From: Flavobacterium davisii
Lineage (GTDB): Bacteria > Bacteroidota > Bacteroidia > Flavobacteriales > Flavobacteriaceae
Direction of reading: 5' to 3'
DNA: 64,000 nt
Assembly: GCF_019565505.1 (NCBI RefSeq)
Contig: NZ_CP067378.1
Coordinates: 1,736,001 to 1,800,000, forward strand
Positions within the stretch are counted from its first letter, which is position 1. Each line of letters begins with the position of its first letter. A program made the translations under genes and the position numbers. Positions 1-12,300 of this stretch are shown piece after piece. The notes under the pieces are model-generated. The model made no database searches. It was given only the letters and a program-made list of their open reading frames with translations, and had not been told where the DNA came from.

Positions 1-915
1 TAGAGCAATTGTATCAGTTTCAAAATGTTTTGCAACGGGTTTATAAGGTACTAATCCATGTTCTTTATGATATTCAAAAATATACATAGTTGCTAAGAAT
101 GCAGGTACATAACCTTGGGTTTCGCGAGGCAGTTTATGTTTAATATTCCAAAAATTTTGAAGTCCTCCTGAACGGCGTATAGCTTTACTTACATTTCCTG
201 CACCTGAATTATAAGAAGCCAAAACTAGTTCCCAGTCACCAAATATTTTGTACATACTCTGCATATAACGCGCAGCTGCATCAGTAGCTTTAAAGGTGTC
301 TTTACGTTCATCTACGTAGGAATCTATTTTTAATCCATATTGTTTCCCTGTTTCATACATAAATTGCCACAAACCTGTTGCGCCTACTCTAGATACAGCG
401 CTAGATCTTAATGCTGATTCTACTATTGAGAGGTATTTTATTTCTAATGGGACATCGTAACGAGCCATTGCCTCTTCAAATAGAGGGAAATAAAATTGTG
501 ATAATCCCATTAAACGTTCATAAGAGCGTTTACGATTTTTTAGAAAATTTTTAACCAAGTTTTCTAATTGTGGATTATATTCAATATTAAAAGGTGATTT
601 CTCGTCTAATAATCGTAATCTTTCTTTGAATAGATCTGTTGGTAAATCAAAATCGACTTTAACATTTAAATCAAGATTTTTTATATCTGAAACGATTCCA
701 TCAAAAATATCTTGTGTATTAGATAATTCTTTTATATGTTGATTTTCAATACGATCTAATATTTCATTAACTACAAAGGTGCCTTTAATAGAATCTAAAT
801 AGGAATGTTTGTTTGTAGGTTTTAAAATAGAATCTTGTGGAATCTTATCTTGTGCATAAGTTCCAAAAGCAGATACCAGTAAAAATAGATTGAGGGCAAG
901 TTTTTTTCTAATCAT
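1..915 (-). CDS. MltD-like membrane-bound lytic murein transglycosylase (C-terminus beyond left edge)
   Basis: Starts at the ATG at 915 with a signal peptide (MIRKKLALNLFLLVSAFGTYAQ) and stays open to base 1, so about 305 residues are seen and the C-terminus, where LysM repeats usually sit, is missing. The SLT domain is clear: the catalytic-Glu block ESALRSSAVS followed by GLWQFM, then ASYNSGAGNV. Enzymes of this family cleave the MurNAc-GlcNAc bond of peptidoglycan to give 1,6-anhydro products in the periplasm. It lies downstream of pgk on the same strand, about 108 bp away. The family assignment is firm; the subtype (MltD) is inferred from length and domain layout. Confidence 0.85.
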   Translation of the reverse strand, partial: MIRKKLALNLFLLVSAFGTYAQDKIPQDSILKPTNKHSYLDSIKGTFVVNEILDRIENQHIKELSNTQDIFDGIVSDIKNLDLNVKVDFDLPTDLFKERLRLLDEKSPFNIEYNPQLENLVKNFLKNRKRSYERLMGLSQFYFPLFEEAMARYDVPLEIKYLSIVESALRSSAVSRVGATGLWQFMYETGKQYGLKIDSYVDERKDTFKATDAAARYMQSMYKIFGDWELVLASYNSGAGNVSKAIRRSGGLQNFWNIKHKLPRETQGYVPAFLATMYIFEYHKEHGLVPYKPVAKHFETDTIAL

Positions 916-1022
916 CAGCTTTAATTTATTTAAATAGCTTATTTTCAGCTATTTATATTAGATTTACAAACATAAAACCTAATTTTGATTTACAATAATA
1001 AAAAATGTTAAAATTCACTTAA

Positions 1023-2210
1023 TTAATTTAAAATAGCAGAAATTCCGGGTAATATTTTACCTTCTAACATTTCTAACATAGCACCACCACCTGTAGAAAC
1101 ATAACTCATTTTAGGTTCGAAACCAAACTGTTTAACAGCCGCAACACTATCGCCACCTCCAACTAATGAAAAAGCGTCATTTTGAGTTGATTCGGCTATA
1201 TAATTTCCTAACTGAATTGTACCATTTGCGAAATGATCCATTTCAAAAACGCCTAAAGGACCATTCCATAAAATGGTTTTAGAATTTAGGATAACTTCTT
1301 TTATTGTTTCTAAGGATTTTGGTCCTACATCCATACCTAGCCATCCATCTGGTATAGAATTAACATTAACTAATTGTGTATCTGCTGTATTAGAAAAAGA
1401 ATTGGCTGCTAACACGTCTATAGGTAAATGAATTTGAACACCTTTTGATTTTGCTTTTTCAAGAATTTCAAGAGCTAAATCTAACTTATCATCTTCACAT
1501 AATGAATTACCAATCTGACCACCTAATGCTTTAATAAAGGTAAAAGTCATACCTCCACCAATAATCATGTGGTCAACTTTGTCTAAAATATTTTCAATAA
1601 CTGTAATTTTTGAAGATACTTTACTTCCGCCTAATACTGCTGTTACAGGTTTTACACTGTTATTTAAAACTTTATTTAAACTTTCTATTTCTTTAGCTAA
1701 AAGAGTTCCAAAACATTTTTCATTAGGGAAAAACTGTGCTATTATAGTTGTAGAGGCATGTGCTCTGTGTGCTGTTCCAAAAGCATCATTTACATAAACA
1801 TCTCCTAAGGATGCTAATTTTTTAGAAAATTCAATATTTCCTTCTTCTTCTTCTTTATAGAAACGTAAATTTTCTAATAATAGAATATCGCCTGCCTTGA
1901 TATTTGCAGCAGCATTTTGAGCAATAGGTCCGATACAATCTGATGCAAAAATTACAGGTCTCCCCAAAATTTCAGCTATTTTAGATACTATATGTTTTAA
2001 AGAAAATTCTTCTTGTTTTCCTTTTGGTCTTCCTAAATGTGATAATAAGATAACTGCTCCTCCTTCATTTATTATTTTTTCAATAGTAGGCTTAGCTGCT
2101 TCAATTCGAGTTGCATCTGTAACATTAAAATTTTGATCTAGAGGGACATTAAAATCAACTCTAATAAGTGCTTTTTTATCTTTAAAATTAATATCAGAAA
2201 TAGTTTTCAT
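1023..2210 (-). CDS. pgk: Phosphoglycerate kinase
   Basis: A 395-residue cytosolic glycolytic enzyme that transfers the phosphate of 1,3-bisphosphoglycerate to ADP. The N-terminal signature RVDFNVPLD, the HLGRPKG motif, the [13 protein letters not shown] segment and the C-terminal glycine-rich nucleotide loop GGGDSVAAV are all present, and the length is normal. I chose the ATG at 2210 (MKTISDINF); the frame opens 11 codons earlier, but that extension ([10 protein letters not shown]) is not part of the family. It is transcribed in the same direction as the spr genes, about 100 bp downstream of sprF. No frame disruption is seen. Confidence 0.97.
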   Translation of the reverse strand: MKTISDINFKDKKALIRVDFNVPLDQNFNVTDATRIEAAKPTIEKIINEGGAVILLSHLGRPKGKQEEFSLKHIVSKIAEILGRPVIFASDCIGPIAQNAAANIKAGDILLLENLRFYKEEEEGNIEFSKKLASLGDVYVNDAFGTAHRAHASTTIIAQFFPNEKCFGTLLAKEIESLNKVLNNSVKPVTAVLGGSKVSSKITVIENILDKVDHMIIGGGMTFTFIKALGGQIGNSLCEDDKLDLALEILEKAKSKGVQIHLPIDVLAANSFSNTADTQLVNVNSIPDGWLGMDVGPKSLETIKEVILNSKTILWNGPLGVFEMDHFANGTIQLGNYIAESTQNDAFSLVGGGDSVAAVKQFGFEPKMSYVSTGGGAMLEMLEGKILPGISAILN

Positions 2211-2313
2211 TGTGTTGCAATTTTTTATACAAAAATAAAACAAAAAGGCTAAAAAAATGCTAAATCATATAATCTAGCTATTTTTTTAGCCTAAAAATTT
2301 TTAAGTTAAACGC

Positions 2314-3306
2314 TTAGTCTTCTGACAAAGAGTTTTGAGTACAAGGACAATTACTAATTCCTTGAAAGAAATCCCATCCTAAAGTAATCATGTGTGTTCC
2401 TGAATTATATTTTACCAATTCATTGGTTGTAACTTGATAAGCATATCCGGCATAAAAACCTCCTTTTTTTAGACCAATCATAGGACCTACTGATAATGGC
2501 TTCATGGGTTGATCATTTAGGAAACGATAAGTTGCTCCCAACCAGAAATAACCTGTACGTTGATAATCTATATAACGATATTTAAGATTAATATCTGTTG
2601 AAGAACGTCCATCACTTTCAAAATATTGAAAATAAGCGGAAGGTTCTATTTCAGTTCTTGAATCTTTATTCCCTTTAAAAAGGTAACCTGTATAGAGTTG
2701 ATAGTTGCGCAACTGATTAGGTTCTGGTGAAACAGGAAATTTTTTAAGATCTTTTGGTAATAAATTACTAAAATTCAAATTAATATAGAATTTACTTTTT
2801 CTATACAAGAAACCGACATCAAAATTACTATTATTAATAAAACGATCATTATTTACACTACCATCAGCGGTTTGAAAATTTTCAATTTCATGTCTAAAAT
2901 TATTATAGTTATAAGACATACCAAAAGAAAAATATTGTTTGCTTGGATAATCCAAAATAATGTGGTGTGCAAATGAAAGTTTGGCTCCCATCTGACGACT
3001 GTTTCCATTTTTATCATTATAAACATGAAAACCAATACCTGATTGATCTAATATACGCATATCAAAATAGGCAGCTTGGTTATTGGGTGCATCTTTAATT
3101 CCTACCCATTGGAAGAAACCATTAACCCGAATCCTTGCATTATCACCTATCCCAGCATAGGTAGGTGATAAAACAAATGGATTATCTGCTAAGTATTGAG
3201 TAGCTGCAGGCAAATGTAACTCCTGAGCAATACTTGAGGATATTATAGAAAAAGCTAAAATTGTAAAAGCTTTTTTTGTTTGACTACATAGTGTACTAAC
3301 CATCAT
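2314..3306 (-). CDS. sprF: SprF: PorP/SprF-family T9SS outer-membrane protein
   Basis: A 330-residue predicted outer-membrane beta-barrel of the PorP/SprF family. Typical features are the N-terminal signal peptide, the LHLPAATQYLADNPFVLSPTYAGIGD-like opening (visible from residue 30), and alternating strands ending in a GLKKGGFYAGYAYQ strand and HMITLGWDF near the C-terminus. In F. johnsoniae, SprF is needed for surface delivery of SprB. Here the gene follows the sprB stop by 15 bp, which matches the known sprB-sprF order and supports the symbol. PorP-family proteins are also paired with other type B CTD cargo, so the name rests on context as well as on family. Confidence 0.85.
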   Translation of the reverse strand: MMVSTLCSQTKKAFTILAFSIISSSIAQELHLPAATQYLADNPFVLSPTYAGIGDNARIRVNGFFQWVGIKDAPNNQAAYFDMRILDQSGIGFHVYNDKNGNSRQMGAKLSFAHHIILDYPSKQYFSFGMSYNYNNFRHEIENFQTADGSVNNDRFINNSNFDVGFLYRKSKFYINLNFSNLLPKDLKKFPVSPEPNQLRNYQLYTGYLFKGNKDSRTEIEPSAYFQYFESDGRSSTDINLKYRYIDYQRTGYFWLGATYRFLNDQPMKPLSVGPMIGLKKGGFYAGYAYQVTTNELVKYNSGTHMITLGWDFFQGISNCPCTQNSLSED

Positions 3307-3321
3307 AACTCAAAAGTTAAA

Positions 3322-6300
3322 TTATCTATAAAGAGTGAAATGACCAACAAACTCTTTACCATCATTATTATCTACTTTTATAACATACCAGTAATCACCA
3401 GAAGGCAATTCTTTTCCATTATATTTTCCATTCCATCTTGCTCCTACTGGTAATGTAGCAATCAGACGACCGTAACGATCATAAACATGGCTTACTAATC
3501 TTGGATAAACTGTAGGGTCAACACAACCGGGTCCCCAATCATCATTTTCTCCATTTCCATCTGGTGTCATCACATCAGGAACACAAATAGGTATATAAGT
3601 TAAACGTTTAGCATCTACATCACTACATTCGCTATCATCTGTAACGATTACTCGTATTTGTTCATATTGTTGGTAATAAATAAAGGTATTATTAGATCCT
3701 GATTGCATTTGTTCTCCATCTGCAAAGAATGTATATTTATAATTACCTGAACCTCCTGTAGCAACTGCCATTGCTGTATTAAGACCTGAAATACTTAATG
3801 TAACATCTAATTCGTTTAAAGGAGTTACCATAAACGGTGTTGGAAGTACATTATTATTTGGACATCCATTTGGTCCTTCTACAAACACAGTATGGTAAGC
3901 TGGTGCTAAAAACTGTTTAGTATATTTTGGATCTGTAGACAAGAATATATTGCTAGTTTGTGCAGGTAAATTATCTAAACTAAATTTATAATTACCAACA
4001 AAAGCACCTTTTGGATCTAACTTATTTGTTACCACTATTTTAACCATTGGTTTATTAGTTACTGGATTACAAGGATAAGTAACATTAATTACAGGCTCAA
4101 AACTATCACCAGAACCTATTGTAATAAAATAAAGTGCTTTACAATTTGTAGCATTAGAATCTTTAATAGCAATAGAATACTTTTTACCATCTAATCCATT
4201 AAATACATGAGAATTTACACCATCTAAATTATTAATTGGTTCGTAAATTGAATCATCGACTTCAACTGGTGGGGTTGAATTATCAAAACTTGTTTTATAT
4301 TCTTTTGTTACAAAATAAGGTCCTGTACCACCTTGAATATTCGTGATATGAATTTCTCCTCTATTTTCACTAGCACATATTTCATCAATACCTGTAACAG
4401 TTCCTTTCAGTTCTGCTGGTGCTGTAATACGTACAGATTGTACTGGTGGATGACATGAAGTAGCAACTGTAAACACATTTACTTCATAAGTATCTGGTTT
4501 CAGATTACTAATTGTAAAAGTACCCGCAGCTAAATCATTATCACTAACTGTATAAACTTGTTGATGTGTATAAGCACCATCTGCTGAACTAATAGAATAT
4601 TGTAATTTACGATTATCAATACCTGTTAAGGTTACCACAATTTTTCCATCTCTGTTGTATGAACAAGTTGTTTGAACTGCTTTCAAATCAAATTTTAATT
4701 CAGCTGGTGACTTAATTGAAACAGGAGTACTTATAGAAGTACAATTACCGCTTCTAACTTGTATAGTATGATTTCCTACTGGAACATTCGTAAATATACC
4801 CGTTGTATTAGAAATATTTGAAGGTAATAATACGTATGTATAATTTCCTTGACCACCGCTTGCATGTGCAACAACTCTAGCTGTATCATACGAACAACTT
4901 ACCGGATAGGTGCAATAGGATCGATAGTAAATGGTGATAAACTATTAATTGTATATCCATTGGTTTCAACTCCTGCACAACTATTTGTGTCACGAACATA
5001 ATATTTATAAGTTATACCAGCAGCTAGATTATTTAATCTTAATGGAGAAACAAATGGAGTCCATGGTCCTGATTGAGAATTACTGTATTCAAATACACCT
5101 GTACCTCCACTAGCAGTAAGTATTAAACTAGCTTGGCTTGTATCACAAATTTGTGAATTAGCAACTAATGATAAAGACGTTTTAATTTCTTTAGCAGGTA
5201 ATACATCGAAGAATAACTGCTTAGAAGGACAATTAGAAGCGTCATTTACAATAATATAATAACGTCCGGGTCCTAAATTAGTAAATGTATTAGATGCTTG
5301 AGGTCCAGAAGCAACTCCTACAGGATTTACATAATGTAAGGTATAATTATATCCGTTAGGAACATTATAACCACCTGTTACGCCAACTACTTGTACTACT
5401 CCATCATTTACACCAAAACAACGTAACTGTACTGGTGCAATAGTAGACGCATCAATAATAGCTGGTTTTGATAGATTAACTATCTCACTTACAGAACAAC
5501 CATTAGCATCCTTAACCGTTATGGTATAAGCAGAATTACCTGATAATCCTGTAAAGATACCGGAGATAATTGTTGTCCTTCAACTGGCGATATAGTATAA
5601 GTATAATTACCCCAACCATTTGCTGCAACTGCGTTAATAGAACCATCATTACCGGTGTACAAGTCAATAATCCTTTAGTAGTAGTAATAGTAAGCGCGTT
5701 AATTGGTTCATTAATTATAAAGTTAGAAGAAAAAGTACAATTAGGCTTTTTAACTAAGGTTACATTTAGAGTATAAGTACCAGCAGAAAGTCCATTAATA
5801 GGTAGTGGACCTGCATTAATACTATTTCCTACCAAATTGAATCCTGTATTATTATTTGTGATACTATAATTGAACTCTCCTGCTTGGTTTCCATTGCTTA
5901 ATATTGTATCAACTACAGAAACTTCTGCACTACCTGTAAAGCTACCCTTACAAGTTACATCTTTAATATTTGTTATTTGTATATTAAATGTATTCGGATC
6001 TGCTATATAATGTATTCGTTGAACACTACAATTTGTCACAGGATTTGTAACTGTAACCATATAATTACCAATTCCCAAGTTAGTAAAAATACCTGTAGTA
6101 TTAGTAAGAGATATACCTGTTAGAATATTCGTTACATTGTAGTTATAAACAGGAACTGGTGCTCCGTTAGTCGTAACAGTTACCGTAATATCCTCACCTT
6201 TTGTACAAGTAATATCATTATTTACGAAAATATTAGGTCCTGAAATACTAACAAAAGGAATCACATCAGTTGTAACAGTCCCTTTACATCCTTTATCATC

Positions 6301-9300
6301 ATATACGTTTATGGTATATTTTCCACCTGCTATATCCGTTGTTGAATAAGTCTTTTCTGGACCAAAATAAACTTGTTTTCCGTTTAAAATAAACTCATAG
6401 TTTACATAATTACCAGAACCACCTGTTACGCCATTAACAGTAATTGAAGCTGCATTAACAGAATTCGTATTTAGTGTACATGCAAACTGATTAACAACTG
6501 GAGGTGGTACTGTCATCACATTAGGCTGAGAAATTGTGACTGATTTTGTTTCTTTACAATTTCTACCTGAAGTAATTTCAACAGTATAATTACCCGCTGG
6601 TAATCCTGTAAATACATTATTAGTTTGTGCTGGTCTCAATTGTTGAGAAGGGAAAACTAAAGCATAAGTATAAATAGGGTTTCCATTGGAAGGAGCTGGT
6701 TTCAAATTTACTGTAATCGTTCCGTTACTATCTCCATTACAAACAGTAGAAGTTGGTACAATAGAATCTACCAATATATCTTCTGGTTTTTCTAATTTAA
6801 CTGTAATATTTTTAGTACAAGCAGTAGTTAAATCTCTAACAGTAAAAACAGAATCTCCAAATGGTAAACCTGTAAATATACCTGTGCTATTCACTGTAGC
6901 TCCATACGTATATTCATAATTACCTGATCCACCAACAGCAATAAGTGTTACTTTACCATCATTAGTATTACAAGTAGGTTGTGCAACAATAGTAGGATTA
7001 ATATTTAATGGAGGATACACTGTAATTGATTTACTATCAGTACATCCATTAGCATCTTTTATAGTAATCGTGTTATTTCCTATAATTAATCCATTAAAGG
7101 TATAAGGTGCAATTACATTTACAAATGAGCTAGTTCCATTAGCATTTGTAATACTATAAGTATAAGGAGCTATTCCATCTACAACACTAGTTGCTGTTAT
7201 TACATAATCAGTACCATCAGAAGTACATTGATTAGCAGCAAAAACTGGAAGTGTTAGTACAGGATTCGTATCAGTAGGCAGAATAACTGGCACCTGTGCG
7301 ATACAATTATTGGCATCTTTTACATAAGCTATATAATTACCTCCATCACGATTAAATACGGTAGAAGTTGTCCATCCTACAGAAGCAGCTGTAGGGGCAG
7401 GATCAGTAGCTAACGCAACAATATATGAATAGGTAGGAGTACCATTATTACCTAAAACTTTAATAATACCTGCTAGTGGATTACAATTATCATTTTTATC
7501 TACAGTAGCTGTTATTGCTAACTGTGTAGGAGTACCTACAGTAGCAGAAGCTGTTGTAATATCACACTTAGGAAAGTTATTTTCCTTAATTTTAACTGTA
7601 TAAGTACCTGCTGGTAGACCTGATATAGTAAAAGGATTAGTTACTGTATTATCAACTATAATACCATTATGTCCAGCAACTACTGTATTCGTATTATCGT
7701 ATAAAGTATAAGTATAAGGTCCTGAATAACCTTGAACACTTAATAATAAACTTCCACCAGTAGTGTCACCAAAACATTTTACACTTGCATCAGGTGCTAA
7801 AGTAGCGGTTAATGTTTTAAATACATTTATTTGATGTCCTATTTGAATAAAACATCCAGTAGTTGCATCTGTTACTTGGAAAGTATAAGAACCTGCTGCA
7901 CTAATTGTAAATTGATTAGCATTTGGTCCAGCAACCACATTGGTTGTTCCAAAAGGAATTACTTGGTAAGTATAATTACCCGATCCTCCTGTAGCATTAA
8001 TACTAATAATTTCATTTTGAGTACAATCAATAGCTTGATTTTTAACTATGGTTGCTCCTAATGGTGTTATAGCATTAATATCAACTTTTGTAGTTCCGAT
8101 ACATCTGTTAGAATCAAACACTCTTACTGTGTAAGAACCACCAGCTGTATTTAGTGTATTAAATACAGTACTAGCGCCTGATTGTAAGACAACACCACCC
8201 AGTTCAAATTCATAGGTTGTATATTTTCCTGTACCTCCTGTAACATTTGTAACATTTATTTGTGCGGGATTATAAGCATTCGTAACATTACATGTAAACT
8301 GAGTAGCTACGGCCGTTATATTAATAGGTGTTGGCTCATCTACTCTTACGTTTTGAGTAGCCGAACAACCTCTTGCAGAAGTTACTGTGATAACATAATT
8401 ACCTAAAGGTAAACCTGTAAAAAGGTTCGTATCCTGTAGTCCTACACCGTTTGGATCAGGAGCTATACTATATTTGTATGGTTTATCTGTATTCGTAGCA
8501 TCTAGATTTACAGTAATACTACCATCATTACTACCAATACACTTAGTATTAGTAACTGTTGCTGCCACAAAAAGAACATCTTTAGCAGGTGCTAAATTTA
8601 CAGGAACGGTTACTTTACAATTCGTTGTAAGATCTGTTACTTCAAAAGTATAGTTACCGGAGCTAAAGAATTAAAGATACCATTTAAATTAGTTGCTCCA
8701 ACAGGAACTGTTTGACTGTAACTGTAGTTACCACTTCCATCATTTGCCTTAATAGTAATCGTACCTGTAGCTGTATTACAAGTAGGAACTAAAGTAAAAT
8801 CACCAATTGCTTTTAAAGGTTTCAAAATTGTAACTGTTACCTTGTTACCACAATCATTTTTATCTTTTACCTCCACAGTATGCACTCCTGAAGAAAGATT
8901 AGAAATAGTAAATGGCGCTGTTTGTGCTTGAAAAGCACCACCGTCTACACTGTACACATGAGGTGCAATACCAGAAGTCGTAAGTGCTACATCAATAGCA
9001 AAATTACCCTCAGCAGCACATAAATTATTAACCGTTGCAGAAATAACTGGTTCTGAGTCTACAGTAACGGTTATAAAATTAAATTTAATACAACCATTAG
9101 CATCTTTTACATATACTATATATTTTCCTCCTTCTAAATTAAACACATTAGGTTTATGGGTTAATGGATCAAAAGAACCAATAAATGCAGCATTTGTCGT
9201 TACAGGATCAGCACCATCTATTACCCCAGTTGCACCAGAATCAACAAATACTTGATATAAGTAAGGACCTGTACCACCTGCTGCTGCTGCTGTAATAATA

Positions 9301-12300
9301 CCTGCATTTGGTTTACAATTATCATTTGTACTTGTCAAATTAAGGGTTAAATCTGTTGCAGACTCTTTTATTTCATAAGGACCGAATGTCTTTCCACATC
9401 CTGCATTTGCTCCATTGATTTCACGTATTAAGATATTATACGAACCCGGTGCCAAAGGATTAATTGAATATGGATAAACAAAAGGCGAATTAACTATTAC
9501 AGGAGCTCCGATGTTTACATTGGTAGCCGCATTAACTAATTGATATGAAAACTGAGTAACACCTGCACTTAAATTACTTAAAGTAAATTTAATAGATCCA
9601 TCAGCAGCACCTCTACACGTTACATTATTAATAATCGTAGATAAAGTAGGATTAATAGACGAAGGTGTCCTGGGGCTGTTTGGAAGTGATAACATCCTGT
9701 TGTTGTATCATATACTACTATACTATAAATAGCACCGGAATTAAACCATTAAAAATATGAGAAGCTGCTCCATTATTAGAATTAACAAGAGTAGTTGACC
9801 ATGGAGCAGCTGGTAAATCAACAATACCAAACTGATAAGTACCGGGACCTATAACTCCTCCTGAAATATCTACTTTTAAGCTTGCACCTGTTGCACAAGT
9901 AGCTACACCTGTAAAAGCAAATGTTAAACCTGAAGGTGGACTAGATACAATTTGATTTGGAACTACTTTTGAACAACCATTAGCATCAACTGCCTTTACA
10001 GTATAAACACCATAATCAATATTAGGGAAACAAACTGTAGCTGCTAATGGTAAGGAATTAACAACAATCGGAGCCCCTACTTGTACACCTAATGCATTCG
10101 TTAATGTAAAGGTAATTGGTAATGTTCCTCCTGTTAAATCTGTATTTATACAAATAGATCCTTTTATATAATCTTTCGTTCCAATATTACAAGTAAGAGG
10201 ATTTATTTTAACTGTATAATTTAGTAAGGCTGGTTCTGTAATACTGAAAGTTTTAGTATCAGTACAAGATTTTGCATCTGTAACAGTAACAGAATAATTA
10301 CCAGCAGGTAAACCAGCTGTTTGTGTACCATAATTAGTACCTGTTGTCGTATTTAGAACTGATATAGTATAATTAGGTGTACCGTCTATAACACTCCAAG
10401 TAAATGCACCTGTAGCATCACCATGACATTTTACAGTTGGACTAGTAACAGTCAATGATAAATTAGGTAATGAACGTGGTTTTATATCTAATGTATTAGT
10501 CTCTATTTGGCAGCCTTTAGCATCTGTAATACGGAATTTATAAGTACCGGGTTTGCTAATAAAACGGGATATGTAAAGGTAGAACCTGTAATAGTACCGA
10601 CTCCTGTAAAAGCAGCACCATTATAACTTACTTCATACGTACCATACGGCAAATAACCATTTGAAATTGTACCACTAATAACAGCATTTGGTGTAACTGT
10701 ACAATCGTAGCCTTTGTTTAAAACAATGGTTGCGTTTAATTGGTTATTAATAGTTTGTTGAAATACTGCCGGATTTGTACATCCATAAGCATCTCGTACG
10801 GAAATTGTATAAGTACCGGAATTAGCCCATTAAAAGTATGGCTATCAGTAGGTGTATTACTTGGTACAAAAGCCCCTCCATTCAAACTGAAACTATAAGG
10901 TGCAACACCTCCTGAAGCAGATACAACTAAAGATGCTTTATTTGTATCGTCATAACAAAAATCAGAAGCTCCTAAAGCAAGCGTAGGATTATTTGGGTTC
11001 GTTAAATTAATTGTTTTAATAACTTGACATCCTCCTGCATCCTTAATAGTAACAGTATAGTTGTTGGCTGGCAAATTACTAAATACATTACCTGTTAAAG
11101 TACCTGCAACTGGACTAATTGTATAGGTATAACCTCCCCATCCACCAGTAGCATTAACAATAATGCTTCCTTGTTTTGTACAAGTAATAGGATCTTTATC
11201 TAATGTTGCATCTAAAGCAACTGTAGGTGTTTTTATCTCAAATAAAGAAGTTATCTTACATTTTGTTGTAGTATTAGTTACTTCAACTGTATAATTTCCT
11301 GCTAATAGATTATTTAATACAAAAGGTGATGCAGTCTTCGCACCTACGGAAGGAGTAGGACCTGTTACTACGTATGAATAGCCTGTTCCAAAATTTGATA
11401 CTGATATTTCAGCAGATCCTTCAGTTCCATTTAAACATTTAATATCTGATAGAACTCTATTAGATATTGACATATCTGGTAATGGATTAATAGTATATTT
11501 TTCAGTATATGTACAATCTTTTGCATCAGTAACTACAAAGGTATAGGTACCTGCAGATAGATTAGTAAAAGCACCTGTAGTATTTGTTACGGCCGAAGCT
11601 ACTGGATCTGTTATGGCATACTCTTTTAGAGGCAAGCTACCTCCTGTAACGGTCACTTGTACGTTAATTGTTTTAGCAGGACAAGTCATAGAAGAAGTAG
11701 GAGTAACCGTTAAATCCGTTGGAGGAGTTAATGGAACAACTACGAATGGAGGATTGATTGTAAAAGTACAACCGTTTTTATCTCGTACTACTATAGTATA
11801 AGTCCCTGCTTTTAAATTATTAAAAATATTAGATGACTGCCATGTATTACCATTATTATTACTATACTCAACTCCACCTGCACCATTTTCACTTGGTAAT
11901 ACTGTAACCGTAATACTAGCATCATTCTTACAAGTATAATTTGGATTTAATACAGCTGTAGCTTTTAAAATATTAGGTTGAGTAATTGTAATAGTACCTG
12001 TAATAGTACATAGTTTAAGATCTCTAATAGTATAATTATACGTTCCTTGTGTCAAACCAGCATAGGTCGTTTGATTAGAAAAACCAGCGTTATTAAAATT
12101 AATTTGATAACCACCTGCTCCGCCAGTAGGAGCAAAGGTTACACTTCCATTCGCTCCGCCATTACAAGTTACAGCTACAGTAGAATGATTAGCTACTATA
12201 GGTTCTAATTTTTTAACTGTTACAGTGTTGGTAACTACTTGACAATCTTTACTGTCTTTCACTAAAAACTGATATGTTGTATTAGCTGAAACTGGAGGTA